DNA from: Xylogone sp. PMI_703
Taxonomy: Eukaryota > Ascomycota > Leotiomycetes
DNA length: 64,000 nt
Assembly: GCA_021399445.1 (NCBI GenBank)
Contig: JAJTUQ010000002.1
Location: 2,294,001 to 2,358,000 of the forward strand
Reading direction: 5' to 3'
Below are positions 48,001 through 60,776 of this stretch, one piece after another. Position numbers and translations under genes: made by a program. Every line of letters starts with the position of its first letter. The stretch's first letter is position 1. The notes under the pieces were generated by a model. It had not been told where the DNA came from and ran no database searches. It worked only from the letters and a program-made list of their open reading frames with translations.

Positions 48001-51000
48001 ATCTGGTCGTGCTATTATTGCTATAACACGCTCGTAATATGTCTGTGTTGGGGCATCACGGATGCTGATATCGTGGCGCACGAGAGGAGAGCTGAACCCA
48101 GGGCCTGGAATTGCTCAGGCCCTCAGGACTTAGGTAATCTCACAATTCAGACGATCAACCAAGTTTAATCCTCGGCTGATGGGGTTGTTTCCCGGATTTT
48201 CGATGCCTCTGGATGTTGAGTGCGGAATATGGCACGCATCTGGGGAAGAAGAGACGGCACGGCCAACGAGCGGGAAGAGAACGAGGCGCCAACCCGCTGC
48301 AATCCGTCAGTCGAGGCCCGTCCCTCTGTCTCAGACCTTGATTCTAATCTTCGTGAATCATACAGCATCGTACTGGAATGTCTTAGATCTGGGCTCATCT
48401 CTCATTGCGTGTAAGCAGCCATTGAACCAGTGACCGTTTTGTTCCCGTACGCCACGTTTTGCATTCATACGATTCTGCTAAAGTGGGCGTGGCACATGGC
48501 GTAGAAAAGGAATGCCGCGTTACAGCAGCACGGGTCTCTATGCGGGACCTCCTCGAGAAGGTATGGGATCGTACCTCAGCACAACAGGTCCCTTCCTGCT
48601 GTACGAAGGAAGATACGGTACAAGTGCCCGGTATTACTCCCTAGGTCTAAGCAAAAAAGACCGAAAAGAGCCTAAAAGAGCCGATTAGATTTCGCAGCTT
48701 ACAGCCCCGGCCCGCGGTATACCGGTACAGCACCACAGTAAGGCTGGGAAGCACCCTGTAGAAAAACCCCCTCGATACTCGCCCACATCAGCGTCCATGC
48801 TGTGCCAGATTTGCTCTTAATTGGCAGTGTTAAGGAATGCAGTCGCAAGGAACTGGCCTTCGCGGATTTGCTTCCTGGGAGGAACGAAAACGTGGATTGG
48901 CCCACATGTAAACTAGGTTCTCCCTTCTTCCTCTGCTGCAAGTGATGGCAAAAAGGAATGGACGCGTTTCATCTATTGCGTTTCTGTGCTAGTTAGGGAA
49001 GGGTCGGTTCTTTGGTGAAGTTCCATGTACAAGATCTGTTTTGGTAAACACACATCGGCAGTCGTCGTAGTATTTGGCTTTGAATCGTGTCGAAGGAGGC
49101 TGCTCACATGTGAATCAGGTGAGAAGTCATTCGAGATAGAAATCCTCCAATGCCACATTTTTGTTCTAGTGTTTCCTGTTTCTGCTGGGCGTGGTGGTGG
49201 AAACGCAAAGAGAGTTGCGGTCTGTTTGAAGGCAGCAAATTTCTCCAATCCTCGATCTCGCATTGGTCAGATTTTTGAATTAATTTGAATTCTTTTTTGT
49301 GACTTTGGGCACTGAAAGTAAAGCAGGCTTTCTTTTTCTCCCGTCGGAACCTTCACAAACATGCATCCGCCGTCATGCCGCCGTGGATGGGGAATGGGTT
49401 CCTGCATAATTGCGCAACGCACATTGATGCAGTGGACAGTGGTCGTGAGATTGGGTATAATTGCTGTAAGGTATTAATTTGTGGAACATGCTCCAATTAA
49501 TACAGATTAACTGATGGAGACTGATGTATTTTTGGAAGACGCAGTCTCTGCTGCTGTGTAGCCTGTGAGTGCCAGAAGACAGCTGCGTAATGCGGGAGTT
49601 TCCATCATGTACGATGCGATATAGCACGGTAGATCCAGTCAACCGGACGTGACCCTCCCCTCGTATTTGCCCTGTATCACTTCTGGACGCATTTCTTTCC
49701 ACAATTCATCCTGGGATATAATTGTGAATTCATTTTCGGCCGAGCTGCGTGCGGAATCCAATTCGTGACGGACCATGTGTTCTCGCATTCCTGCCCTTTG
49801 CCTCCCCTTCAGCCCTCCTGGGATGCTCAACCATGCTCAACCAGGGCTCTGCAGATCATTTGCGTCTAGACCACCTGCCCACAGCCTCAACTGCCGTGCT
49901 AGAGGTCGTATTCTGTACCCGTATGCACCAGATCGATATGGCACAGTTGATATGTGATAGAACACGCATCTCAACATCCCCAAAGCGCGCAAAAGTGATA
50001 ACCTACTGACCAAGGTCAAAGAATTTGTTGCGATCAGCGACAGGACTCGTGCAGATGCTTACTCGGTACACGTTTCCCACGCGCTGGGTACCTGTATCCT
50101 TCGCGCCTGGTCAATGCCGTTGGTGACACGCGGAATATGGGGCGGAGAAGCGATAGGATGGTACTTCATCCGCCGCGGAATCTTCCCAGAGATGCAGGTA
50201 CCGGGTCCAGTGCTGAATTGCCGTGCTTACCGTGTCGTCCCCATCCAGTCCGGGAGCGGGTAGTACAGGTAAGGACTCTATCGTACTCTGGCACACTGGT
50301 CAACTCTTGCTCCCAAGTCAGAACCACTTTTTGTGAAAGCTGACATCAAGCAGCGCAGTCAGAAACACATAAGCAACGGAGCGTCGCCGTCCCGGTAATT
50401 CGGGGTATCAGAATGGATGAACACTAACCTTGGAGAGTGCTCACTCGGTGATCTTACCGTGACATTGATGACATTCATCCCACGCAGCAGGAAGGAAGAG
50501 AGCGCGCACGCCTTGCAATCTCCAACTCCTATTGTACAGTATTATCACAAATACCTTCAAGTTGCACCCCGTGCTTGTACCTCTGAACAGGACCAAGACA
50601 AACATGTGGACCCCCTACCGGAAGTGCCGAAGACTAAAACCGCCTAACTGTCACTCCTCCACCAGATGATAACCAGAAAAAGCACAGATAGGTTTCTTTC
50701 TCAGACAGAAAGAACCCCACTCAGTGCCTCATAAAAAAAGTAAACGGACGCGAGGACCCTCCGTTTCTCCATCTCCCTCTTCCTGCGGTACGGGGTACCT
50801 ATCCCGAGGTTACAGCCGGTACTTCACTACCGTGTCACAATACAGTAAGTACGGTACGGTACCTACCTGGATGGTAGAGTAGAAATCAGCGTGGAGGAGC
50901 AATAGCTTCAAACACACCGTCATCGGGAAGAGTTGTCCGAGGCCGAAGTCTACGGTATTACGGCACGGGAGAATTGAAGGGGGAAGGCGTGCTGTATTTC

Positions 51001-51952
51001 TCCAATATGACAATGTCTCAATCTTCCCTTTTCCACCTAGACAGACATACAGATAGAACAGAATAAAAAAACATATCAGACAAAAACACAACTTCCCCCA
51101 TGTCTCTATCCCAAGAACCACGTATTGCATAGCAAATAGCTAGCTAGCTAGCACAGCAGATCGCGAAAGCACAATCGCAGTACTTGCTTTTGATATCTGG
51201 ATTCTCCTCCTAATCTTCAGCAAATCACCCAAATACAACAAGCAAGCACAATGCGGAGAAACAATAACTCCATCATTCATAGAGTAAGCTGTACTGTACC
51301 CAGTGTCCCATTTTTAGATCGATACTATACAGTAAGTTACTAGGTGGGACGGGCTCACCTATTCCACCATCCTATTCGTGTTACGCCGGGCTTTTCGTGC
51401 CCTTCTCCTCCCCCCTTTTGTGCCAATTGCCTTTGTACGGTACCATTGTAACTACTGCCCCTGAGGAGAGAGATATTAGAGTGATTATTGTCAAGTCCTG
51501 TCTACGCCGATGCTGTTGGGCTTACTTAGACTGAGATGTCACTGCAAGGTCCTATCTGGAATAAAATATATTGCCCATCATGACACAGAACAGATGCTGA
51601 CGGGTAGATGGGTATAAACCCTCCTTCCGTTAGATTCAATTGTCAATTCTCCCATTGATATCTTCATCCTATCTACCCCTAACTCCCACGAGAAGCTGTG
51701 AAAACAATGCCCCCGGAATCATTTTTTTGCTTACTGCCTATGGTAATATACATGTGCTTCAATTCAAGTTTCCATTACTTTTTTCTCCTCTGCCACCAAG
51801 AGATTCAATATCAGAGACTAGATTATATGTGGAATTACAGCTTCCCTGATTTCACCAAATTCCCAATTACTACTCCAGAGAGAAACGTGACAAAAACCTG
51901 TAGTACGAAATAGTAAAAGGGAAAAAAGAACGGTCGTAGATGCATGCCCTCT

Positions 51953-54900
51953 CTATTCATCGTCCGAGTCAGCCATGGGAGTATCTGCCGGAGCCTCGTT
52001 CGCTGTCTGAGATGAATTATCATCATCCTTTCCTGGGGTGACCGCTGCTGTTTCTTCCTCTTCCTCTTCTTCATCATCGTCCTCGATCACCCTGTTACGA
52101 GTCTTGCGCTTAACAGGAGCAGCTACGGCTTCTTCATCACTTCCAGCATCGACATTCATGTCATCCGCAGCATTATCATCATCACCAAAGATATCGTCAT
52201 CCATCTCCTTGGCGGCTTCGGCAGCACCGTCATCTTGATCACTATCACTCTCAACCACAATCTCGCTGCTCTTGTACTTCTGCTGTGACTTGACTGCCGT
52301 GCCCTTCTTGGTCAACTTTCTCTTTTTCTTTGGCTTTTCGTCGTCACTTTCACCCCTAGACTTTGCACGACGACTCCTCTTAACCTCCCCACCACTGCCT
52401 TCGTCATCTGTGATGCCATCGTCTTCCTTCTTCTTTCTCTTGCCCGAAGCCTTAGCCTTCTTCTTCCGCTTGATTCTCTCACCGGTCTCGCTATCGGTGG
52501 TCATCTCTGCTGCCTCTCTGGCTCTGTCCTCTTCAGCCCTTTGTTCTGCAAGCTCGCGATCTTTCTCCGCAATTTGCCGTCTCTCTTCCTCAATCTTCCG
52601 CTTCCTTTCAAGCTCAGCCTCCTCAGCAGCTTTCTTCGCTTCCTCACGCTTCCTCAGCTCTGCTTCTCGCGCCTCTTTTGCGGCTTGTAAACGCTCAGCA
52701 TTCTTCTCCTCATACTCCCTCTGACTTTGAATAGCTCGCTCAAGTTGTTTACGCATGGTATTTCGGGCCATGTTTGCTCGCTGTTCAATATCATTCTTGG
52801 GATAAGGTGTCTGAGGGCTTTGGGCAATGGCCTCTAGAGACTCTATAGCCTTCTCTAGACCAGCCGCCGCCTCTTCAACATCAACCAATGTTCGCTGTAT
52901 CTCCGGCATAGCATAGATCATTGATGCAAGCTGAATTTGAACAAAGGCAACGTTGAACTTGAAATGAATCTGCTCAGGGGCAACATCAAGGGCCTGGGAA
53001 CTATTAGTATACATTTACATTTACGAGTCTGTGTACATACCTTTAATGAGTAATCAAGAGCGTTCTTGAATGCTTGCAGACTCTTCTCAGCCTTTCCCTT
53101 CGCAAGCCATGTTCGTCCGAGACAAGCTAAAAGCTGAGGATCACGAGCTCGATCCTTTGCAAGAGCAAGCTCATAATGTTCAATGGCCTTTGAAAACTGT
53201 CGTAGCTCGGCAAAGATATGACCAAGGTTGACGAAGACGCTAGGATCTTTGACTGTGTCCCTCACTTTGACGAATATGGAGAGGGCCGTCTTGTAGTCCT
53301 TTTTATCTTCAACTAGTGCAATAGCGATACCTTGAGCAGCATAAGCATTTTGGGGGTCTAATTGCAAGGCCTTGTCGAAGAATTCTACTGCCTTCTGGTA
53401 CATATTCGACCGCTTCTGCTTATCCTGGTCAGTCTCACGTCGCATTTCTCGTGCAGTGATCAAGTAAAGATTCCCCATCCCAATGAGAGCATATCGATCG
53501 TGCTTTTCATGGTTTTGCAAAGTGTGCTTGTAATGTCGAAGTTCAGGGTCTTCAGCAATATTACCGGTCCGTTTCCTGGAATACACCCGTCCCAGGTACC
53601 AGCCATATAGAGCTCGCACCTCGAGATCTGTAGATGAACTTTGATAGAGTTTTGCAACCACTTTTGGTCCCTCATCAGCTGGATTCTGGCGTAGCGCAAT
53701 ATAAGCTAATCTTGTTCTAGCATCTGTGTAATCTTCGTGACGACTTAGTAATCCCTCATACACAGTGGTAGCTTCCTTAAGCAGACCACTTGCTTCATAT
53801 GTGCGACCCAGATTGAAACTGATAGTAGTGACCAATGCGTCGGTATCCATGCCCTCCTGCCTTTCGCCAGCTTTGACACAGGCATTTAAAGCGGCCTGGA
53901 ACATCTCACGGGCTTCATCGTACTTCTCAGATTGGTAATGGAAGCACCCGATATTATTCAAAAGCTGAGGTGGTAGGTTTTCGCGAAGGGTATTTTTATA
54001 AGCAGCTTCATCTTCTGTCTTCTCTGGTCGATCCTCTTCGGGGATCTGGTCCAGCTCGAGCTGCTCTACCTGCTGAAGACACTGCAAGCTTTTCTCAGGA
54101 TTCTCGTTCTCATAGAGACGGGCGAGATTCAAGAGAACAGAAGCATCGGGGGTGAGATGCTTATTGGGATCTTTCCACGCAGTTCGAACCTGTTCTAGAA
54201 ATCCAACTGCCTTCTTGAACTCTGCTGATTTATCTTCCTTCACGGCAGATTGCTGACTCGCAAAGACTTCTTCGGCGTACAGTGTTCCCAGTAGAATCAT
54301 AGCTTCAATGTTCTTGGATTGTTTGATAATCTTTCCCAGTCTCAACTTCGCTTCACCATAATCTCCTTTTAATACGGAGAGTTGGGCAGCACCAAACTTA
54401 GCTGGTAGATAGCCTCGATCAGCACCGCCACGGGCTTCATCAGCACGCCTGTAGTAATCGTCTGCTCGAGTGTAATCTTCGGCATAATGCTCTTTTCTGG
54501 CCAACAAGTACCATCCGTCACTGGCGATAGCATTGACGTCGGTATATTGGATTGCCTTGTGGGCTAAAGCCTCAACATTTGCCCATGACTTTCGGGTCAG
54601 AAAATAACCAGCAAATGTCGCAGATGTCAACGGTAGATCCTTATCAAGCTTGAAGGCTTTTTGCGTGTAGACCGTCATTGCCTTCTTGTATAGTTGAATG
54701 AATTCGGGGCTGTTCGTCGGAACACGGCTGCTCTGGTCAAGATATGATAAGCCCAAGAGAATGTTAGCGATCTTGGAATCCGGGTTGATCTCTAACGCAC
54801 GTTCCCAGGCGGTTTTTGCATCTTCCTTGAATCCAAGCTGCCAGAAGCAACATCCAATTCCTATCCGTGGATCTGGATCTACCAGATCAGGCATCTGAGA

Positions 54901-55653
54901 TAGAGCTTCTTGGTAGCATTCAAGGGCCTCAGCATATTTCCCAAGCGAGAATAGGGCTCTGGCCTTTCCTAACACTGCCATCATGTTTCTGCCTTGTGAA
55001 ACTCGAATTGCATCTTCGAAAGATTTCAACGCTCCCCGTAGGATTTCTGCCTTCTCTGGATCAATGGCCCCAGGCGCAGCAGCTTTTGATGGGGGCTGGA
55101 GTGAGGCTTTCAGTAGCTGGAGGACTCCACGAGCTAGAAAAAGAGGTGGGAACGTCTGATTGATTCGTGATGCCTCATTCAGCGTAGTAGTCGAAAGCTG
55201 TAGATAGTATTCCTTCGTTTTAGCTTCCGAAACAAGAGCATTCTCCGGTGCGACTCGAGGAGCTTCCCTGCTCTTCCACAGGTATAGCCAGCAGAGACAG
55301 CTGAGCATGCTCAACCTCTCCTTCTGCCCTCCTTTCAGTGCATTACCGCCCTTTATAAGCATCTCGATTGCATGGTCGACCTTCTTCTGCTTGGCGTATG
55401 CCAGCGACACCGTCATCCAGTATGTGCGCGCCGCCCCTTCATTCTCAAGCAGTGTACACAACTCGGTGGGGTCATCGAGAAGATCCTCCAAGTCAACTTC
55501 GACTGCCTGGTCGTCATCTTCACCTTGCACCGGAATGTCGATTGCTGAAGGGATATCTGAGAATCGCTTGCTGACCATCCTCTCTCCTGCGGACTGAGAG
55601 CTATCGACTCCATTCGTGGCCCCATTCACATGGCCATTTCGAAGGCTCGCCAT
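51953..55653 (-). CDS. ctr9: Paf1 complex subunit Ctr9 (TPR protein)
   Basis: Two exons, 53041..55653 and 51953..52993, joined in phase 0 (DYSLK to ALDVAPEQ), about 1217 residues. After a short N-terminal leader with the conserved IDIPVQG segment, multiple tetratricopeptide repeats fill most of exon 1 (for example GYLPAKFGAAQLSVLKGDYGEAK, split here as GYLPAKFGAAQL and KGDYGEAK; AAQGIAIALVEDKKDY; HYELALAKDRARDP). Exon 2 carries the last helical region, then a long Glu/Lys/Arg coiled coil and an acidic, Lys-patched tail ending in MADSDDE. This is the standard Ctr9 layout. In the Paf1 complex it scaffolds Paf1, Cdc73, Leo1 and Rtf1 on elongating RNA polymerase II and supports H2B ubiquitylation and H3K4/K36 methylation. 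No residue is missing from the core as far as can be seen. Confidence 0.95.
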
Positions 55654-56265
55654 GGTGGTAGAGGTCGGTGTGGTTGTGAATAATAAGGTCTTCTCGATGG
55701 GCAGCCTTTCTTGCGCCTCAGTTGCAGTAGGTGGCAGGGCGCGATCGAGGCGCGACGGCAGTCGAAAGAGCTCGAGATGGCTCTCACCGCTGATGGATCA
55801 TCGGTTGATTGGCTGGAGGGATGATATGCCAACCGACGTTGATTATGCTGAACGTTAAAATTGGAAGAAAAGGGCTATGACAATGGGAGTTGATATCAAA
55901 AGTGATTCTTGAGTTCTGCGCAATGGAAAGAACAACAATTGGCCGGGGTCGTTGTAGCCACAGTGCGCTAGTCCCGATTGGGTCCCATCAACATCATTTC
56001 CTTAGTTCTTCAGTCTCAAAGCATCAACATCATCATTAAAGTAGTAAAAATAATTTTTTAACGTTAATTGGGGAGTTCCAAACATAGCAACCCAACTATT
56101 TGAAAATTTTGTGAGAATAAGTCCATCCACTGGAAGACAGTATCGGAGCTACCTTCTCAGCCTCTTTGAGCTAGAAACGTTGCGTACAAATTTGTGAAAT
56201 ATATTATATACATTGAATTTCTAGAAAGAGTGTCTAGTTTTCAAACCTAAATGGCCCATTATACT
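55654..56265. other. intergenic region between ctr9 and beta-glucosidase genes
   Basis: The 612 bases holding the ctr9 promoter and the GH3 gene 3' UTR. No ORF of note. Confidence 0.6.
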
Positions 56266-59116
56266 CTATAACCCATTCCACCATGTGGTTTTCTGCACCT
56301 CGAGCTTCCCTCTCAACGCATCCTCACCAAGCGCACTGCTATCACCTACGAGCACCTCATACTCGTCCTTCTCCATAATCCATGCATTCCTGACCTCATC
56401 CCAGAAGCTAACTGCGTACTTCAAATCGATCTCAACCGTGACCTCTTTCTTCTCTCCTGGTTCCAGGAATACCTTTTTGAATCCCTTGAGCTCTTTAACA
56501 GGTCGTCTTATACTAGGATTCTTTTGTGATATGTAAACTTGTGCAACTTGTGCTCCGGCAACTTTACCGGTATTGGAGACGGAGACAGTGACGTTGACTC
56601 TCTCGTCTGATTTCTCCACCTTCAGGTCAGAGAAAGCGAAGGTGGTGTATGAGAGTCCGTGGCCGAAGGGGAAGAGCACAGGGAGTTCAATGCTCTCGTA
56701 CCACCTGTATCCGACGTAGATATCCTCTCCATAGAGAGTACGACCCCTCTCAGACCTGTAACTGAGATATGCGGGGTTGTCCTGTAATCTCTTGGGGAAT
56801 GATAATGGAAGTTTTGCGGAGGGGTTAGTGTCTCCAAAAAGAACGTCTGCGATGGCATTCCCGGTTTCATTACCGCCATACCAAGCTTGGATGAGAGCGG
56901 GGACCTCATTGACCCATGGCATACGAACTGGAGTTCCTGATTGCATTACCACTGCAGTATGGGGGTTGGCAGCTGCAACTGCAGAGATAAGAGCATCCAT
57001 GTATCCTGGTAGGTTCATATTCTCACGATCAGATCCTTCAGTCTCCCAGTCGGCCTGAAATACATGTAAGTCCAAGCAGGGACATATGATAGAGTTAAGA
57101 ATACTTACGTTCAATCCAGCACAAACTATCACTTGATCTGCCTCTTTTGCGAGCACAGCAGCGCGCTTGATTTCTTCCTCGGCATTCAAGATCTTTGTTC
57201 CACCAATCCTCAATGCACCACCACCAAAGGCGACATGTCCAGCCATATCTAGCTTAGATGCCGGAGCGCTGGTAAACTGAACCTTCACATGGTATTTCTT
57301 TCCCTTCTCAAAATCAAACGTGCCCTTCTCCTCGATAGTAGCACACCCAAAGAAAGCCGTCCCCTGCTTTTGAGTTGTTTCATTATCTATAACCAGTTTA
57401 TCATCAATAAAGAGTTTTGCGGCTCCATAGACACATATACCAAGCTCAAAGGTGCAGGTCTCTTCTGCTGTGAGGTAGCCTTCTACATCAGCATACCAGA
57501 GATCGCTGGTTAGCTTATCACACTTGTAATCTGGCAGCAGGAATTCGGTCTTTGTTAGAATAACCTCATCGCAAAGTTCTCTATTTTGGGTGCTTGGAGG
57601 GGTGTTGTACACGCGGAATGTAACTCCTGCCTCGCCCTTATCGGTCTTCAGGATGGGACCCAGAAGTGGAAGTTCCTTATGTGCGTAACAGCCGACGGTG
57701 TAAGTTGGTGACTGGGAGAGTTTGGATGATATGCCGTCAAAGGGGGTTACTGCGTAGTATGCTGCTAGAGAAGCAGATCCACCACCGTGATAGGTAGCGA
57801 TTTTAGCATTGGGGCCAACGATTAAGGTCTTAATTCAAATATGAGTAAATGATACCAGATTATGAATACTTGAATGGAAGTAAAGCAAGAAACAGGGAGA
57901 CGTACCTTCTTCTCCTTGCTTAGAGGAAGCAATCCCCCCTCGTTCTTCATCAACACAATAGAGTCACCGCCAATCTTTCTCAGCAGCGCTGCCGTTTCAG
58001 GGGTATCCCTAGTGGTTTCTTTCCCATTTTCAGGGACACCAGAAGCAGCGCAGGTATTCACGAGCTCAAGAACCGCACGAGCTCTCTCATCCAGGATATG
58101 AATCGGTACTTTGCCCGTGGACACAGCGTGTCCGAGCATATTAGCACGCCAAACAGTTGGACCCGGCATTTCAAGATCCAAGCCTGCTTTGACAGCGCCG
58201 GTAGTAGAGTACGTCCCAAACCTGCGCAAGCAATTAGCCTTCCATAAACCAACAGTCATTTACCAAGGGAAAGAGAAAAAGAAACAGAAGCATGATATTA
58301 CATACCAATCACTCATGACCAACCCCTTAAACCCCCACTCCTCCCTCAAAATCCTCTGCACAATCTCCGGGTTCTCACTAACATGCGTCCCATTCACCTT
58401 ATTATACGCCGTCATAAACGCCCCCGGCTTCCCATCCCTCACTACGATCTGGAACGGCAGCGCATAAATCTCCCTCAGCGCCCTCTCCGTGATCTTCACA
58501 TCCACCGCATTCCTCTCGTGCTCCTGGTCATTACACACGAAATGCTTGATCGTAGCCTGCACCCCCGTCTCCTGGATCCCTCGCACCAACGCCGCAGCGC
58601 CCAGGCCCGCAAGCACGGGGTCCTCGCTCAAGCTCTCGAAGCCACGGCCGCCGAGCGGGGAGCGCTGCATGTTGATCGTTGGGCCCAGTATCACGTGCGC
58701 GCTTTTCGCGATGGCTTCGTGGCCCATGACTACGCCTGCTTCTTGGAGGAGCGGGACGTCCCAGGTTGCGCCCAGGGCGGTGCCGCAGGGGAAACAGGCG
58801 GCGCGGATGCCGTTGAAGAATCTGGTGCCGCGGACGCCGTTGGGACCGTCTGATAATCTGAGGGAGGGGACTCCATATTTGGGGAGGGCTTTGGTGTGCC
58901 AGAAGTCAATGCCTGGGAAGGTCAGCTGTGATGCGTATATAGCTTTTTTTGGTTCTCATCCATTTACGAGAAACCAAGGAGGGAAGGAGGGAAGGAGGGA
59001 AAGATGAAAGAGAAAGATAATCGATATACGAGACAGATTAACAGACCTGAAAGGAGCGAGATCTTCTCCTCGACAGTTAACTTGGAAAGCACATCTTCTA
59101 CATCTATAGTAGCCAT
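56266..59116 (-). CDS. intracellular beta-glucosidase, GH3 with PA14 domain
   Basis: Five exons, 59047..59116, 58306..58912, 57906..58221, 57109..57828 and 56266..57054, with matching phases, about 833 residues. It starts [19 protein letters not shown] with no signal peptide, so it is probably cytosolic. The GH3 N-terminal barrel has [29 protein letters not shown] and VMSDW, whose Asp225 is the candidate nucleophile. The second domain includes LLPLSKEKK joined to TLIVGPNA. An inserted PA14 domain (about residues 385-545) follows, then [15 protein letters not shown], whose ETEG Glu is the candidate acid/base, and a fibronectin-III-like C-terminus ([29 protein letters not shown]). The architecture matches yeast-type BglI. 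Likely activity is on cellobiose or other beta-glucosides taken into the cell. The first donor is GTCTGT, a weaker but acceptable site. Confidence 0.94.
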
Positions 59117-60776
59117 GATGAAATATATGAGAGGAAGAAGGGACTACCGCCAAAGAAAACACTCAGGCTCAGGCACAGTTTCAAGAAGAAACACCTAAGC
59201 TTAGTAGTAAAACCAGAGTAAGGAAAGAGAAAGAGGAAGAAGTAAGAGAAGAGGGAGGAGAGAAGAAGAGGGGGAACGTGAACAAGCACACCACCCCCTC
59301 CTTTATACTCAACCCCAAAGACCCCCAAACCCCAAACCCATTGTCCCAGAGATCCTCAAGAGGGGTCCAATAGGACCAGTGAAACCCTCGAGGAATAAAG
59401 CCATCCGCTCTCCACCTGGTTAAAAGAAAGCCTACGGGTATTCCTCGGTGCGTAGCGGGGAAGGAAGAGGAAGGGAAAAGCCTAAACCCAAGCTCAGGTA
59501 AATGAAATTGTGTGGACGCCCATAGCATAGTGATAGATGTTTGATAAAACCAACCGGTTCCCACCCGAGGAACAACCGGCTCGCACCCGAAGATCTACCG
59601 TCCCTGTAAAAGTCACCATTTTCTTACTTCCCAGAGTGGGGTTGGGTTTTGGAGGATGAAGGAGGTAGGAACGACCCAGTTTCGCGTCGAGAGCCGATAG
59701 CCGTATTGGAGTATCTTTGTCGAGAGCCGGATTTCTTCTTCGAGCGGTCCGGTGTTCCGAGCGAGTCTGTTCCGAGCGAGGGTCTCTTTTGCTGTGCTGA
59801 AGGTTGATGCCGTTTGAATGTCCCCGTACGGAATACCGTGTTGTTGCTGCATTGTATAGTACGGGGCGGGGGCGGGGGTGGGGAGATGATATGACTTCGA
59901 CTACCCGTACTTGATATCACTTCAATTAAAGAGATAAATGATCCCACCGTCGGAGTGTGTACATGGTGAAGACATCACATCCATTCAAAAAGACAACATG
60001 GTTTGAAATCAGATCAAATATAGAGCATATAAGGCAATAACTTCAGTCTATAAGTCTCTCATCTCCACGCTATTTTATACAAGATTTACTCGAGATGTCC
60101 TCTTTCCCTGAAAAATCTCGACAAAGAGGCTTCACATCCCCAGCTAATCCACACGGCTCACACAAGAAGCCATGGTTTTAAGCTGGTCAGTCTGAGTCTG
60201 CCCCTAATGGCAGCCCCCAGAACTATCGAGTATTGAACGCAATTCTGTTTTTTCTTTCGCAAAGATGTGAAATGTTCTTCTTCCTCCACTTCCCCTGAAA
60301 ATCTAGCAAATCTTTTGTGCCGGCGACGCGCTTTCGTTTGTTAATGCCATGCCCATAGAAAGACAAAGGAAAAAGCTAAAGAGGACGATAGACCAGAGCC
60401 GGATATCCAAATTTCCAGCTTTCCACCCACCCATCAAAACCCACCTAAAGATAAAAAAAGAATCAAAAGAATCGCGAACAAATGCGCAAAAAAAGTCAAA
60501 ACAAAAAATTGTAACCATCAAATAAATAAAAAGCCGGTCTCATTCTCATGCATGAGTTATCATTGAGCGCCAGAGAAGAAGTGTTAAATCCAAATGTAAA
60601 TAACAAAAAAAGTTGAAGATGAAAAACCGAGAACCATACATGGTATCATATCCACCAACCATAAAGGTCCGAAGCCCCCTAGAAATAAGACGAAGAGTAT
60701 AAAGTGCGACAAAGCAAGCTATGCAATAAATAGATAACCAAGAAATATTTTTCATGCAATCAAACAAATCTATCCT
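59117..60776. other. 1.7-kb intergenic region
   Basis: Contains the beta-glucosidase promoter and a long AT-rich 3' flank of ste12. ORFs up to 127 codons (59181..59564 minus) are low-complexity and pyrimidine-derived, with no domain. No RNA gene is recognised. Confidence 0.55.

Larger units (their letters stand above)
38800..51952. other. 13-kb region with no recognisable gene, rich in GTAC palindromes
   Basis: Lies between the 5' end of the CRIB-like gene and the 3' end of ctr9, both on the minus strand. Base composition is balanced, so it is not an AT-rich repeat-mutated island. The longest ORFs (320 codons at 39910..40872 minus, 208 at 40605..41231 minus, 200 at 41214..41816 plus) are Cys/Ala/Pro-rich, overlap each other on opposite strands and show no domain. 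Scattered GTACTGTAC, TACAGTAC and GGTACC motifs occur every few hundred bases. Possible contents are a very long 5' regulatory region, long non-coding RNAs or lineage-specific spliced genes. None can be shown from sequence alone. Confidence 0.55.

Noticed and set aside
52272..52724. Ser/Phe-rich ORF antisense to the ctr9 C-terminus
   Set aside because: Antisense shadow of the Lys/Glu-rich coiled coil.
58975..59005. GGGAAGGA purine repeat
   Set aside because: Simple repeat inside the first intron of the beta-glucosidase gene. No special feature claimed.
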